From: Liolophura sinensis | Taxonomy: Eukaryota; Mollusca; Polyplacophora; Chitonida; Chitonidae | Length of the DNA stretch: 64,000 nt | Direction: 5' to 3' | Assembly (NCBI RefSeq): GCF_032854445.1 | Contig: NC_088295.1 | Span: forward strand, 78,148,028-78,212,027 | In this document: in pieces, positions 13,263-28,300 of the stretch | Numbering within the stretch: the stretch's first letter is position 1 | Layout: every line of letters begins with the position of its first letter | Program-made: the position numbers and the translations under genes | Notes under the pieces: model-generated | Database searches by the model: none | Seen by the model: the letters and a program-made list of their open reading frames with translations, nothing else | Told to the model about the DNA's origin: nothing

Positions 13263-13354
13263 GGCTCAAGCTGTTTCTTCCCACCATAATGCTCACTGTT
13301 GTGGTAAAATGAAATATTGAGTACGGCGTAAAACACCAATCAAATAAATAAAGA
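13263..13354 (+). mobile_element. SINE family A fragment (tail)
   Basis: Matches the 3' end of family A: CTTCCCACCATAATGCTC, then GAGTACGGCGTAAAACACCA and an AAATAAATAAA tail. Confidence 0.85.
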
Positions 13355-14150
13355 AAAATGTGTTTGGATACATCCTAAACAACATACTACAAAACAAAAC
13401 CATATATTCCATGAATCCTTTAAAAGCACAGACGAACCAGCGAGTGTTGGATTTGAGTTAGCTGCGGCAGGAGCAACACTTAGTGATTCAGTGATAGTCC
13501 CACTTTTCACAATGTCTATTTCACTTGAGTAGTATCATGGGAATCAGAGGATTTGTGGTGAACCAGGAACTCTTGTAATCCATAGAACAACAGTCCCGTC
13601 TACCTACTTGTTAATAAAAGTACCAGTGATTACAATAACAATACAGTTGACCATAAATAACCATAGTAAGTACTGTTGTTCAAGTGGGTGGAAGGAATTT
13701 CTCTTGTACAGTTACAAGATTTGCTTGCCTGTGTAGAGTGCTGGTGCTCCCCAGTAGTTTTACTCACATTTCCATTTGCACGTATTTGTTACACAGTACA
13801 ACGGTGTGAGAAGCTTATCTTCACCAGAGGCTGGGAAACTGAAGATGGGCCTCCAGGCCTAGGGTTAACCATTTGTAGCATTACATTCCTATTAAATCAT
13901 CACTAATACATTATTAAAGTATTTTTGATATTCTAGTACAATGTACATGTATATTATTTTTTGTGGGAACACTCCATTACATTTCAGTGTAATATGTGTG
14001 ACACAAGTAGAAATACACTCAGTCATGGCCAGTGAATACATCAGCAGAGATTATAATTCTAAATCTGAAGCAACTGTGCCTGGATTAGTAAAAGTACTGA
14101 TCTCCGTGATATTTGAACTCGCAACTTCAGGCCTCAAAGCTCTAGAAATG

Positions 14151-14418
14151 GGCCCTCCGTGGCTCAGTTGGTTAGCATGCTAACGAAGTGTAATGACCCA
14201 GGACCAATGTGGTCGCTGTGAGTTCAAGTCCAGCTCATGCTGGCTTCCACTCCAGTCGTATATGGGAAGGTCTTCCAGCAACCTGCAGATGGTCGTGGGT
14301 TTGCCCCGGGCTGTGCTCGGTTTCCACCCACCATAAGGCTGGCCGCTGTTGTATAAGTAAAATATTCCTGAGTCCAGTGTAAAACACCAATCAAATAAAT
14401 AAATAAATAAATCAATCA
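14151..14418 (+). mobile_element. SINE family A, near full length
   Basis: Head GGGCCCTCCGTGGCTCAGTT, B-box-like GAGTTCAAGTCC, body as in the 2063 copy, and a tail of AAATAAATAAATAAATAAATC. No perfect target-site duplication was recognised. It lies just beyond the 3' end of the cubilin-like gene, in the convergent intergenic region. Confidence 0.85.
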
Positions 14419-14837
14419 ATGTTCTAAATAACTGAGCTGGAAAGCCAGTGAGAAACATTTTCGTGCAGTGAATAAATGATCACAAAGACAAACAGGTACT
14501 GTAATGCTGATAGACTTTTATAGGTACAAATAAAAACAACAAAAGGCTTCATCAGAAACATATTCATCTGAGTTAATAATAATTTATTGTGCTCAGATGA
14601 ATAAAATAGTACATCAACTGATACAGAAAAAGTCCTCAAAATTATAATACATCTTTAAATATTTATCAGTGATTGGCAACAGACAGCAGGGGAAGTTTTG
14701 ATTATTACACCTGTTCAGATACATGGGAAAACAGACTTATACACTGACCTTCATTTTTAGTAGTACAGTATTTATAGAACATACAAATGAGTGTATATAT
14801 ACATGATATGATTTTTACATACACATTTCATTTACAC

Positions 14838-14843
14838 TTTTAT
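14838..14843 (-). terminator. Candidate poly(A) signal of the cubilin-like gene
   Basis: AATAAA on the minus strand, about 140 bases after the stop codon at 14982-14984. Another AATAAA lies at 14583-14588. Either would end the transcript before the SINE at 14151-14418. Confidence 0.45.
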
Positions 14844-14981
14844 TTTTTTACAAATCTTACACAAAATGGAAGTATTTATATAATATGGCTTGCTGGTATT
14901 ATTACAAATGACTCTTGCATTGGGAATGTAAGGTGCATGAAGTCCATGAGGCACCAGCTGTCAACACGACACAATGCTGCT

Positions 14982-16359
14982 CTAGCTGGTGTACTTCAGT
15001 CTGAAGTACACAGAACTGCCTTGTCCGTCCGAAACAAACCGCACAAAAACCCTGCTGCTGAGTGTCCGTATCTCCGCTACCTGAGACTGCGACATAAAAC
15101 AAACAACTTGTCATTACAACTTGGCAGTTAACCAAATTCACGCACATGAATACGTATACACAAAAATGGAACATTTATTTATTTATTTGACTGATTGATG
15201 TTTTATGCCATACTCAAGAATATTTCACTTATATGACAGCAGCCAGCGTTATGGTGGGAGGAAAACGGGGAAAACCCACAAACATTTGCAGCTTGCTGTC
15301 AGACCTTCCCATGTACGGCCCGAGTGGAAGCCAGCACGAGCTGGACTTGAACTCACAGTCAATACATTGGTGAGAGGTTCCCCTGCTGTCCTGGGTCACT
15401 GCGCCGTGCTAGCGTACTAAGCCCCTCGGCCCCCCACTTTCAATTGCTATTTCATACAAGATGGGGGTTCAGTCCAATTCCATTCCCCTCGTTTCATTGT
15501 TCGTGGAGTCTTAACTGGTGGCAATAAGTAGCTGACAGTTTTCTTATATGAAGTTTGCCTGAGACTACTTACCTTCCACCAGTACATGTCACTCGTAGAA
15601 AAGTTCACCAGTAACTCACCAAAAACATGAATTATTGACCAAAGTCTCTATTAGTTAACTGGAAACCTATTAACATCCATGTATACACCGCAACAGAACA
15701 CAACCATTATCATTTCCCACATAATGAATCGAGACCAGCAATAATACAGCCTCAAGTGAGTGTCAAACTTGCCACTTAGGTTGTCTCGGCGTTTTCCTAA
15801 CTGAGTTATCCAGCCAGATGAGAATGGCTCAAGTCAGCATAGTTATATGACATGTATGACTTTCCACAAATACACCCTACAGGGTACAAAGTACAAAGAG
15901 ACGATTCAAGAAGAAAACTGTGATCCTCGTCAGGGAATACATTGAATAGGTAAGATTTATTAATGCAGGAAATCATGTCTATTTCATGTATTTCCTGACA
16001 ATGATTGAGTATCAAAAGTCCCTTTGTGATAAAATGCCACTTGCAAGTTGCAACAAAAACTTCCAACATATATTTGTTCTAAGACCCTGTACAAATCAGA
16101 AGCATATAACATCAGCTTACATCTCCACAGTAGGTGCCATATGGCAGGCCTGTCAGGCTCCCCGTCCGGACCTGCACGTAGTCACGAGTACAGTCAACTG
16201 CTCCCAAAATTCCGATGTCCAGGAAGTTGAGTTTGATCTGGCGTCGTCGTTGGACTCTGATGGTCCAGTCACATGTCTGTGCCATTGTGTAGTTACTGGG
16301 ATAAGCAGGGCTTGTGAAGGAGCCATTTACACTGGTCAAGTTGCCACCACAGCCAAGAC
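14982..16359 (-). CDS. CUB domain 23 of window, C-terminal domain with stop (exons 16121-16359 and 14982-15086)
   Basis: First half: LGCGGNLTSVNGSFTSPAYP, TCDWTIRV, GAVDCTRDYVQ, GTYCGD. After a phase 0 intron the last exon reads SQVAEIRTLSSRVFVRF, VSDGQGSSVYFRLKYTS and stops at 14982-14984. The acceptor is TTATGTCGCAG. No transmembrane helix or GPI-type tail follows, as in cubilin. The calcium-site Glu is missing. A longer ORF over the same bases in another frame (14902-15174) is a shadow. Confidence 0.9.
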
Positions 16360-19300
16360 CTAAATGTAAAATACAGCAGTTAAGATACGAAGAAAAGCTA
16401 TAACGTGTACGTTGATTTTGTCAGGACCAACTGCTACAAATAATGATTGACATCACAGCCTGGACCTAAACACAAATAACATTAGTCTTAACAGTGCGAC
16501 ACTACATGTACACATTACCACACCCGATATTCTGTGATTCAGTGATGATCATGTAAGGCAGTTTGACACTACATGTACACATTACCACACCCGATATTCT
16601 GTGATTCAGTGATGATCATGTAAGGCAGTGCTACACTACATGTACACATTACCACACCCGATAATCTGTGATTCAGTGATGATCATGTAAGGCAATGCGA
16701 CACTACATGTACACATTACCACACCCGATATTCTGTGATTCAGTGATGATCATGTAAGGCAGTGCTACACTACATGTACACATTACCACACCCGATATTC
16801 TGTGATTCAGTGATGATCATGTAAGGCAGTGCTACACTACATGTACACATTACCACACCCGATATTCTGTGATTCAGTGATGATCATGTAAGGCAGTGCG
16901 ACACTACATGTACACATTACCACACCCGATATTCTGTGATTCAGTGATGATCATGTAAGGCAGTGCGACACTACATGTACACATTACCACACCCGATATT
17001 CTGTGATTCAGTGATGATCACGTAAGGGAGTGTGACACTACATGTACACATTACCACACCCGATATTCTGTGATTCAGTGATGATCATGTAAGGCAATGC
17101 GACACTACATGTACACATTACCACACCCGATAGTCTGTGATTCAGTGATGATCATGTAAGGCAGTTTGACACTACATGTACACATTACCACACCCGATAT
17201 TCTGTGATTCAGTGATGATCACGTAAGGCAGTTTGACACTACACGTACACATTGCCACACCCGATATTCTGTGATTCAGTGATGATCATGTAAGGCAATG
17301 CGACACTACATGTACACATTACCACACCCGATATTCTGTGATTCAGTGATGATCATGTAAGGCAGTTTGACACTACATGTACACATTACCACACCCGATA
17401 TTCTGTGATTCAGTGATGATCACGTAAGGCAGTGTGACACTACATGTACACATTACCACACCCGATATTCTGTGATTCAGTGATGATCATGTAAGGCAAT
17501 GCGACACTACATGTACACATTACCACACCCGATATTCTGTGATTCAGTGATGATCATGTAAGGCAGTTTGACACTACATGTACACATTACCACACCCGAT
17601 ATTCTGTGATTCAGTGATGATCATGTAAGGCAGTGCGACATTACATGTACACATTGCCACACCCGATATTCTGTGATTCAGTGATGATCATGTAAGGCAA
17701 TGCGACACTACATGTACACATTACCACACCCGATATTCTGTGATTCAGTGATGATCATGTAAGGCAGTTTGACACTACATGTACACATTACCACACCCGA
17801 TATTCTGTGATTCAGTGATGATCATGTAAGGCAGTTTGACACTACACGTACACATTACCACACCCGATATTCTGTGATTCAGTGATGATCACGTAAGGCA
17901 GTTTGACACTACATGTACACATTACCACACCCGATATTCTGTGATTCAGTGATGATCACGTAAGGCAGTTTGACACTACACGTACACATTACCACACCCG
18001 ATATTCTGTGATTCAGTGATGATCATGTAAGGCAGTTTGACACTACACGTACACATTGCCACACCCGATATTCTGTGATTCAGTGATGATTATGTAAGGC
18101 AGTTTGACACTACATGTACACATTACCACACCCGATATTCTGTGATTCAGTGATGATTATGTAAGGCAGTTTGACACTACATGTACACATTACCACACCC
18201 AATATTCTGTGATTCAGTGATGATTATGTAAGGCAGTTTGACACTACATGTACACATTACCACACCCGATATTCTGTGATTCAGTGATGATCATGTAAGG
18301 CAGTTTGACACTACACGTACACATTACCACACCCTATATTCCCAATATACTCGCCGACAACTGGTTAGGTTTCCCGATGCACAATTACAAGGTGAATGAT
18401 AACATGAGGACTAACAGGGAAATGGACATATCTTTAGAGCTCTACCTGATAAAACACTGCAGGTTATAATATCTTAATAAACAGAATTACCTGCACAACA
18501 TACTAAATATGTGGTGATGATGATGACATAATACTAATGCTTAATTTCCTGAGCGAGATCAGTGAGTTACAAATCAATCTTGAATCCCTCGTGCATCCAC
18601 ACATTCACACACAGTCAATTCCATGTGTATACAGTATATATAACATACAGATAAAGCTGACAGATGATCACTGACTAAACACAATGTAGTGTATCATTGA
18701 CAATACTACACTTAATCAACACAGGCATATTTTGACAATAAACATTTCCTTTTTGTTGACATTTTTTGATTTGTTAACATGTACATGCATAGGGAGTCTA
18801 CATCATCACCCCCCAAAATATCTAAAAGAATGTTTAGATGGTCTGTGAAATGAGATTTTGGTTATTATGGCATACTGAAGTATATTTCTGTACCTGCAGT
18901 GACAGTGGAGGGTAAGCAATTAAAAAGAATATGTACTATCATGTACTACCACTGAGAATGTGTCACACTTCCATAAGTTTAAATTTGTGTTTAACTGGCA
19001 GCTATGAACTTTTCTTTAATGTCATAGGATGGAATAAAAATAAAACTGAAACTTTTGTCTCTGCCACTTTTCCTCTTTAACGCATTTTCATGTGACTGAC
19101 TGCAAAGCCCTGAAAACAGGAAATCATAAAATCACCAGGGTTGGACAAAATAAAGAATTGGATTTTCAGTTTTATTTTTATTTCAATTTTGGATCTTCTC
19201 GTGCCACTCTCCCATAGAACACAAAACAAAATTGGTGCATCATACAGGTACCTGCTTGGCTTCTGGTTTAGCATAAAAATAAAAAAATGTAGGTGGAGCT

Positions 19301-22300
19301 GACCTAGAGGCGAGGAGGTGTAGGAGATGTCAAATCCAGCGTGTCTTATGGAAAAATCCGTCTTAAAGCGTAGCATCAGGTTGTTTCCAGTGGCAAAAAT
19401 AGGATCTGGCAATGTGTTTCCACAAAATTTGCCAATCTCTGGAGCATTGTAGTCTGAACCATTGAACACCTGCAAAAAAAACAAAACAAAGGACCAATTA
19501 GACCTTCTTTGTGATTGGCTAATTGAAGGAAAGGAATGCTTTTACTTTGATAATTGGTCAACGGACATTGGTCGACATTCACATTCACAAATCATTTTTG
19601 TTGTAACATGGCCAGCATAGCCTGTTCCTTGTATTTCCAATCTAAGATCACCTTCCAACTCCTTCTACAATTCTGCAACACACAAACACTCACATCACCT
19701 CTGACGTCTGGCATTTGCACTTCCAGTTCAGCAGCTACTGAGTTTGGAACATTATTCATATGTTTCTGTGAAGTGGTCAATTTCCAGATGCTGGTGTAAA
19801 TTACATTATATTGTACACATCTATTATAAAAAAAAAAATAAATCAAAACTGCTGTTAACTTGATGGTGAACATTACTGTGGTGCTCTACCTGTAAATAGT
19901 CAAATCGGCACTGTCTGTTGGGTTCAATGCTGAAACTTGTAAAGTACAGAGCCACCATTGTGCCTGGGGGAGACACAATGCCAATGGCACAGTCTGTGTT
20001 GTGTGGGTAATGATTTGGCCAGCCTGGACTTAAAATACGACCGTTATTCCCTGAGTAAGTTTGGTTACAGGCTGGAAAAAAGCAAATTCAGGAGTAGGTC
20101 AGTCAATGTCACAGTCCCATCTTACTGAAGTCTGATCAAGCAAACATCCCTTTACTGGAATCTGAAGAAAAATCTACTCACAACTTGGGTAATCACCATG
20201 GGCAAAATAGGGATGAAGAAATAAAGTATCGATAGTAAATAAAAACAAAATATTAATGAGATATGGTCTTTTTATTATTTATGTACAGGTCAAAGATCAG
20301 GATTTCCTTCACTGATAATAATGATATTTCGTTCCATGTTAAATGCCCATGTTAAATTATTCAGTTTTGCATGCACCTGTTCCAGAAGGTACTTATGTTA
20401 CCTACTGGCTATTTGATAGGTCAGTTGGAAGGAACTTCTTAGAGAAAGAGGTGTGATCAGTACACACACAACACTGGCAATGGGATAGGTCAAACTAAGA
20501 TACATGTATGTGTGCTACTTACTTGCTATTTGATAGGTCAGTTGGAATGAACTTCTTGGAAAAAGAGTTTGAAGGCCGAAGTTAACTAGGACTGTTCGAT
20601 CTTGAGAATCAAATACTGGTGGAATTGTAGACCCACAGTACTTAACACTTGTTCCTTGTCTCCCCTGAAACAAAACAAAACATTCATGATTTATAAAAAT
20701 GTGAGGGAATTTACATGCACACTGTCAAGAATAAATTCTACAATCAACCGACAATTTTTGAACATTTCTCAAAAACCCAATTTCAAAAACACTGGGCGGA
20801 GATTTATTTGGATGAGTTTTTGGAGTATTTGGAGTTCAAGAAGTGATTTGTCATTTAATGCTGTCTGTCATACAACAGGACCTATACATGGCTGTGGTAT
20901 ATTTAAACATAGTATCAGTGCTTTGGGTGTGATATACACCAGAATCAGCCCTGCCAAGAGCTGTTATAGGCCCATAATGTACATTAAGATTCTTCTGACC
21001 AGTGGGTACTTTTATCTTTGAACTCACCATAGGACTGTCTCTAAATTCAATGAAGTTGTCAGCGCAGTCTGTGTTTCTAAGTATAGCCATACTGTTGACA
21101 GTGAGTCGTACTTGTGAGCGTGGAGGAGCATCAATTACCCATCGACACCGCAGCTGATAGGACAGGCTGCTCTGGTAATTTGGGGACGAGATGGTTTGAC
21201 TCTCACTGGTTGCCGCCAGGTTTCCTCCACACAAAGCTATAAAGTACCAAATCACAATTATGAGACTCTTAGATTAATTGTCATTTACTATTCCTCAGTT
21301 TCTCCTTACTAGGTTTGGCCTGTAATTCTGTAATAATTTTGATGCTAACACTTAAGGTTTTCTGATAGAAGAATTAATCAAATTTCACCAAAATTAATCT
21401 TAAGTGTTCCTCCAGGGTGGGTGAATCAATCCTGATCAAGCTAAAGCTGTGTTACTTGAAAAAGACTGAACTTTAGGTGAAATACAGAACTCACCATATT
21501 TATTAAATGTTTACAGCATATTCATATGTTGACTGAGTAGTTTTTAACTTGTATGGCAGGAGTGAAAAATGAGCAATTTTTCTGTACAATGTAATTTTGC
21601 ATTTACTTGCAAATGCTGCCTAAGACACTGCCTAATGCCGATCAAGTCAAGTTAAGGTATTACATAATACACAACATATTTATATGAGGAACAAAACAGG
21701 AAACAATACAGAACAAACTTAAATGCATATTTTCGTAGTGTAGTACATGTAAAGTCCTTTTATTACCTCAGCTGAAATAAGTTCACCTGATGATGATTTT
21801 CATACAGAATTGAAGTGTACGAGACAAAAGCCTGAACGTTGTAAATTATACTTACATGCTGCCTGTGTGAAGGTAGCATTGAATCCAGCACCTGCGATAG
21901 ACCTGTCTGTGTAGAATCGTACGTAAAGAGCGTTGGAGGATGCCATGAATGAATAACTTTGGCGGTTTCCACAGAGTTTGGCAGCAACTTGATCTTGGCT
22001 TGTCATTCCATCACGGATCTTCATAAATAAGACAAAAAAATAAAAATAAAAAATACTGGCAACTGCTTTAATAAAATTTGTAATTTGATACCTAATGTAG
22101 CATTACACCCATGAAAACATGTTTACTTACATGTGGTTCAGTATGGGTATTACATTTTACATCTTTTTGTTACAAACCTAAATGTGAAATGCAACATTTC
22201 AAATTTTCAGGAAAAGTGGTTATCAACAGGCTTCTCCAGTATTTGTATCAAAGTTGTTTTTGGAAAATAATACTTTAAATATTTTTATTATAAATCCATA

Positions 22301-25300
22301 CAATTGTCCAGTGTAAACCTTGAACAGCAAAAGTCCATCTCTGTTTGTTTTTATATCATGATGATGTCATAGTCATCCCTTCATTCATGTTTTAAAAAAT
22401 GCAGCCATTATTATGACATTGTTGACGGTCAGAGATGACTAACCAGGGTCAAAATCTAAGATGAACAAGCCATGGCCTTTTGATTTATTTATTTATTTAT
22501 TTGCTTGGTATTTTACGCCGTACTCAAGAATATTGGGAAGAAATCAAGCAGAGCCTGGGGGAAACCAACAACCATCCGTGGGTTGCTGTCAGACCTTCCC
22601 ACATACTCCCGATTTGTGCAGTTTGTTGCTGACAAACGTAAGCTACAAACTGTATACAAACTAATAGAAATTTGTCCCACAATTCCCATGTATTTACTCT
22701 GATAACTCTCAGCTTCAGATCTCACCATGATGTGGCTGCAATATGGCATTTACCACAATATGACCGGAGAGGAAAGCAGCTGGACCCACAGCGACCACTT
22801 TTTAGGGGACTCCTTGATCGTTGCAACATGCTGGTGTGCTAACTATTCCACAAAGTACATAACGATATCTCACCTCTAGGAAGTCATAGATGCAGTCATT
22901 TGCGTACTCAACTACCATATTTGGTATCGTCAGCTGAATTACTTTGTCTGGGCTCACGACAAGCTGCCAGATACACTCCAGCCCGCTATCGTAACTGCCG
23001 TCTCCGTCAATGTCTGGTGAGCTGAAGGACCCTGAGGTAGAGTTGAGGAGACCACCACAGCCCTGGTTTTCACCTGACAACAATTAATATTTCATTTATT
23101 TATTGAATGGCATTTTCCCTATATGATGGCTGCCAGCATTATGCTGGGACAAAACCAGGCAGAACTTGGGGGACACCCCCGGAGGTTGCTGGCAAGCCTT
23201 CCCAAATACAACTGGCATGACTGGAAAGGAAGTCCGCATGAGCCGTGAAAAGCTCTTGATTCACTGAGTGGTGCGAGGACAACTCAGCTATAGAGGCTAT
23301 ACCTTTAAATACAACTTTAAAAATTATGACCTATAACTAGTATAGTATGACCTTTAATGTCAACAGTTTTGAACTAAACCTCGAACAATTTGTAAGTTGA
23401 TGGTGTAAAAGGCCACACCAATTTGATTTTGTGATTTATGGAGAACCTACACTGAAAATTAAAAAAAAAAACCCTGAAAATTCACATTTTGGTTACGTTC
23501 GATCTTGAGGGTTTCATGAATGAAAACATTTTTTTTTCAAGGCTTTGCAATCATGTAAATATGTCTTCAACAGAACACTGGGTTGGGATAGTCCAAATTT
23601 TTTCACAAATTAGATGATTTTCACATTTTTCACATGTCCAACGACATTGGAAAAAAGATTTATTCTCATTAAGCAATAAATGAAACTGCTGTTATTCTCA
23701 GAAGTGATGACATCTTCCTTACCGAGAGTCTCAGCATAAGAGGCTGTAAATCCCTCCCGAGTTATACTTCTGTCAGTTATAAATGTGATCAGCATGGAAC
23801 TTCCTGTGGATTTGATTGTGGGCGGAGCTGTGCTTCCACAGTATCTGCCAATCACGCGTGAGTCGTAGGAATTGCCATCTCGGATTTCCACGTAATCAAA
23901 GTTACACCTAGAGTGTGCTTCCAGATCAAAGGTGTTAAACCTGAGGGTAACAATGTATAATGTGACAAAAGACGAGACATCAGAAGAAGTCTGTGGAACG
24001 GCAATCTTCCATGTAAACAAACCATTCTGAAAGATGACTTTGAAATCCCCCTGACAGAAATGTTCTTATTCTCATTACACAAAGCTTTTTGTAATCCTTT
24101 AACAAAATGGTCTTTTCTTCTCTCTTGCAGATAGTATAATTTCATACAAAAGTTCACTTAATATTTATGGTATATTTTCACATGTCATGTTTTTAAAAAT
24201 TCTGAACTAAAAGTACATATATATCACAGAAAATTATCTGAGAAAATTATTCTTAAGGAATAATTTGCCTAAGTTTAAATTTGTCTATTAATAACCACAT
24301 AAATAGAACCATTAGTGTCATCAGTAAAGGCATACAGTGTAATATTATAGAGTAGACTTAGTCGTCTTAATGCCTGTGGCTCATCTGTAAAACCAGTCTA
24401 GATAAAAAGACCCATGGCAATGCTTCTGTGTAAACGCTTGACCCAATTACCGTACCACACAAGGTTCAGTCGCCTTCACATCAATTCCAACTCGACACGG
24501 TTTTCTCTTTGGTTGTTAATGAATTTATGTTTACATCAGCTATTTATAGATGAAAGAATATCTCTCACTAGCTTGCAGGAATTAATCCCTTAAATCTATC
24601 GGTATTTAGATTTATACCGATATAAAAGATAAGATTATATCTTACTATAAGATTTATTATCAGTCCTTGGCCTAATCTTATCTTTGTTCTTAAAACGAAA
24701 GAGTCAAGCATGAACACAGCAAGAATTCAAACCAAAGAATTTTGAACAAGGCAGAAAGGGAGATGCTCTTTTGATCTCGGCATATGTAGGTACATATAAT
24801 ACTATTCTAATGCTTTTGAATGAAGAATTTATTATCCCAAATTACAGTTGACATCTTTGTATTTATCGCCTTTGACAGGCGAATGTCTCAGATACTTCTG
24901 GTAAATGGTACTGGACCACATGTTAGTGTTGCCAGATCAAAGGAGGTAACAAAGGTCCAGATATTGGCAAGATTTAAAACATTGCTTACGTTGCTGAAAT
25001 TCGTCATTCTGTTGTTCCACTTACTTGAGGCTGACAACTCTGTTGTCTGAGACAGTGATGTTGTAGGTACAGTTGATGTTGTTGTGGTACGCAGTTGGGT
25101 GAGTGGGAGAGGAGATATAACCTGATGTTCCGGTGAACTCTCCGCCACAATCTGTCCAATGAAAATTAGCTGATTTAGATCACATGTAATAGCTGACATA
25201 TATGCAGAGGTACTTAGTAAGTTAGTTTCATGGCTACAAACATTGTATGAATATAGATTACAGATTTACACACACAAGTTGCAATAAGTCCATTGCTTAA

Positions 25301-28300
25301 AAATCACATATATTAAATAGGAATTCACCTCAAATCCGTTTAAGAAAACAATTTGTCTAAATGCAGTATTTGACCTAACAATTCTCATGAAAAATTGCAC
25401 TTTGAAATGAAAATAAAATTCTGATATAAAATATTAGCTTTGGTGCTAATATTTTCTGAGTAGGATACCATTATTAAAAAACAAAAAACAATCAAACACC
25501 TTTCTAACACCAATAGCAATCTCAGAATCACGCGAACGGGCTACCTTACATGTAGTTATGGATGACACGTTTGTCCAAAACAGTAGTAACTGACAAAACA
25601 GCTTTACCAGCTTTATCAGAGAGTCTTCAAGGCCAAGCTGTTACCTGACACATAGTAGCCAGCTCTGAAGCCGCCGTTGGCTTGTGAGCTGTCTGTGGTG
25701 AACCTCAAGAACATAGATCCCCGAGCACTTAGAGGCTGGGGTGCCGTTGTACCACAATACCGTCCTAATGACCCTCCTTGTGTGTCATTGCCTCTGTATA
25801 CCTGGAGAGCATCGTAAGGGCAGTTTGTTCCACCTGCAAGCATTTTGTAAATAGAGTTATTGTCCCAAACGAACAATTGTACTAAGTTTGTTTAGATGGT
25901 TGGAGTTGCCTTTGATTATTTCTTGACAGTGCATTCTTGTGAGAGACACATCCAAAGATGACATATTTATAGTCTGCCTCGTTCAAAGTGAACATCTATG
26001 ACTAGATAAAGAATCATTATTTCTTAAATTTACCTTCAATATCAAAGCTGTTCTGGTCGAAGTTCAGCACGACGAACCTTTGAGGATCCACCAGAATAGT
26101 GTAATTACAGTCAAGGTTATGACCATAGCTGGCGGGGTAGCCTGGTGACACGACAACGCCTGTGTCTGCTGTAAAGGTGGCTCCACAGCCTGAGGAAGGG
26201 CAGAGAGAAAACAACTTCAGTGATAAGCTCAAAACTTAAACCATTCAAGACTGTTACTAGAATTCTATTAAAATAAATGTACAGTAGTAATTTTTCACAT
26301 CATTACACGGTTCAGAATGGCCAGCTGAAAACGGTAAAAAGTAGGCCAAAATTTAGCAATATAGTACATAGGCTGTATAAGATTAAATTTAGAGGTTATT
26401 TTCTGTTTAAATCGCCTTATTTTTGGCAGTTTTATTTACGGAATGTACTAAAACACAATTGCAAACGCCACAAGTACAATGCATTTTAGCAGGTCTTTTA
26501 TCAAATTAACAGGTCCTTCTTTATTCGAACTGTGAAACGTATACCATTCAAGGCAAGTAGTGGATCATACAAGATTTACCAATTCAAGCTTCAGATCTTA
26601 ACAATAGTAAAACTTCACATCATGTATTAAATTTTCCAACAAATAATAATAAGCAATCTACGTATACAATATACATGCCTGATAATGCAAACAGAGGAAG
26701 TGGGTACTGTATACTGCTTGCCCCTGGTGGTAATCTCGGTTGCCAACATGGCTGACAAACTTATTCTACCACATGCACATACAAATTCTGTACACCCCGA
26801 TCCCATGAAAATTTCAAACCTGTTGTCCAGTTGGCCGTGAAACCAGTTCCTGCGTTGGAAAAATCTGATCTCATTTTCAATGCAATCTGATTGGTTGAGG
26901 ACTGCTGTGTGGGTGGGGTCTGTCGGCCACAGTACTTAGGTCCCACGGGTATCTGAGTACCATTGCGGAGAACATCGTAAACCTATTATAGAAATAGAAA
27001 GTACATACTGTTAACACAACGTACTTGAACAAAGTTGCAACTGATTTATGCAATAAATCAAAGTTATTCCTCTCCGCATTGTTGTATCACCTATGTTCTG
27101 GTTAGAGTATACATGTATTTATTCATTTATTTATTTATTTGTTTGTGCCGTACCCAAAAATATTTCACTTACATGATGGCAGCCAGCATTATGCTAGGAG
27201 GAAAGTGGGCAGAGCCCGGTGAAAATCCATGACAATCTGCAGGTTGCTGGCAGACCTTCCCACATATGGACAGGGAGGAAGCCATACTGTTGTTAGTATA
27301 TATGTAATTGTTTGAGTTAAAGATGAACAGCAAAATATTTCCAAAACCCAAGGGAAGCAAATCTTGGCACTGAACCAAATTATAGACAGTCCAGATTCGT
27401 GCATTCAGGTGAAAAAGTTTGGCAGTCAGAAAATAGACAAATACTGACTGTCTCTTTCTTTACACTTGTTCAGATCTGTGCATCTTATTTTGGGGCAAAC
27501 ATAAGCTACAACTGCATACACATACAAAAATGAACAGAAAGGTAAAAATGGATATTCAAGCCCAAAGGACAAGAGAAAAGTTTACTTGTAAAATCAATCT
27601 ACCTCTTTACTTCACAGATTCTTTATCCTCCACCATTACAGTTCCAGAGTACAAACAATCAAAAAGTTGCAAAAAAAAAAAATATATATATATACAAAAC
27701 ACAATTATCACTCACCTGTACATAGTCATATCTACAGGAGCTATGCCCTTCCAAGTCAAACGATTCACCAAAGTTCAGGGAGACATGATAACCAGGTTCC
27801 ACAGTGATGAGCCAGACACACTCTATATTCCGAGGATATTGCTGTGGGAAGTTAGGGCTGGAGATTACCCCTTCATTACCATGGAACAGTCCGCCACAAC
27901 CTGCCAGCGAAAAAACACACAATTATTTATTTACGTAGTTATATATTTATCTGAATGGGGTTTAATGTCACACTCAAGAATTTTTCATATATATGACAGT
28001 AGTGAGATTCATGTTACGGTAATTCTTCAGCCGTTTCACGTGTTTGCAAGATGTTTACTGAAGCATATTCTGAAAACATTATTCTGTGTCGCCTAATAAA
28101 ATTATACTTTTTGTGCAGCCCTGAAAGTGGTCCAGCTATTGTAGATTTGCTTAATTGTAAATGTGCATAAAGAGAGCTGAAAGTTGCTCTCTCATTGACG
28201 AATTTGGGTAAATGGAACCAGAATTCCCAGTTAAAACCAGTCGCCTTTGGCACACAGCTGAAGGTAAGTCATTTCTTGTGAACTTCATGTAAGGTTACCT

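Noticed and set aside
14151-14240. tRNA gene suggested by TGGCTCAGTTGGTTAGCATG and a B-box-like motif
   Set aside because: The tRNA-like part is the head of a dispersed SINE; a complete cloverleaf with a matching acceptor stem is not apparent.
14902-15174. 90-codon minus ORF over the last exon
   Set aside because: The true frame (ending in FRLKYTS and stop at 14982) is a different one, supported by phase and the CUB pattern.
16490-18345. CRISPR-like appearance of regular repeats
   Set aside because: The 67-bp units are contiguous tandem copies without unique spacers, in an animal intron.
27530-28096. 188-codon + strand ORF
   Set aside because: It covers the antisense of the CUB17 first exon, a poly(A) run and a SINE fragment; no domain.
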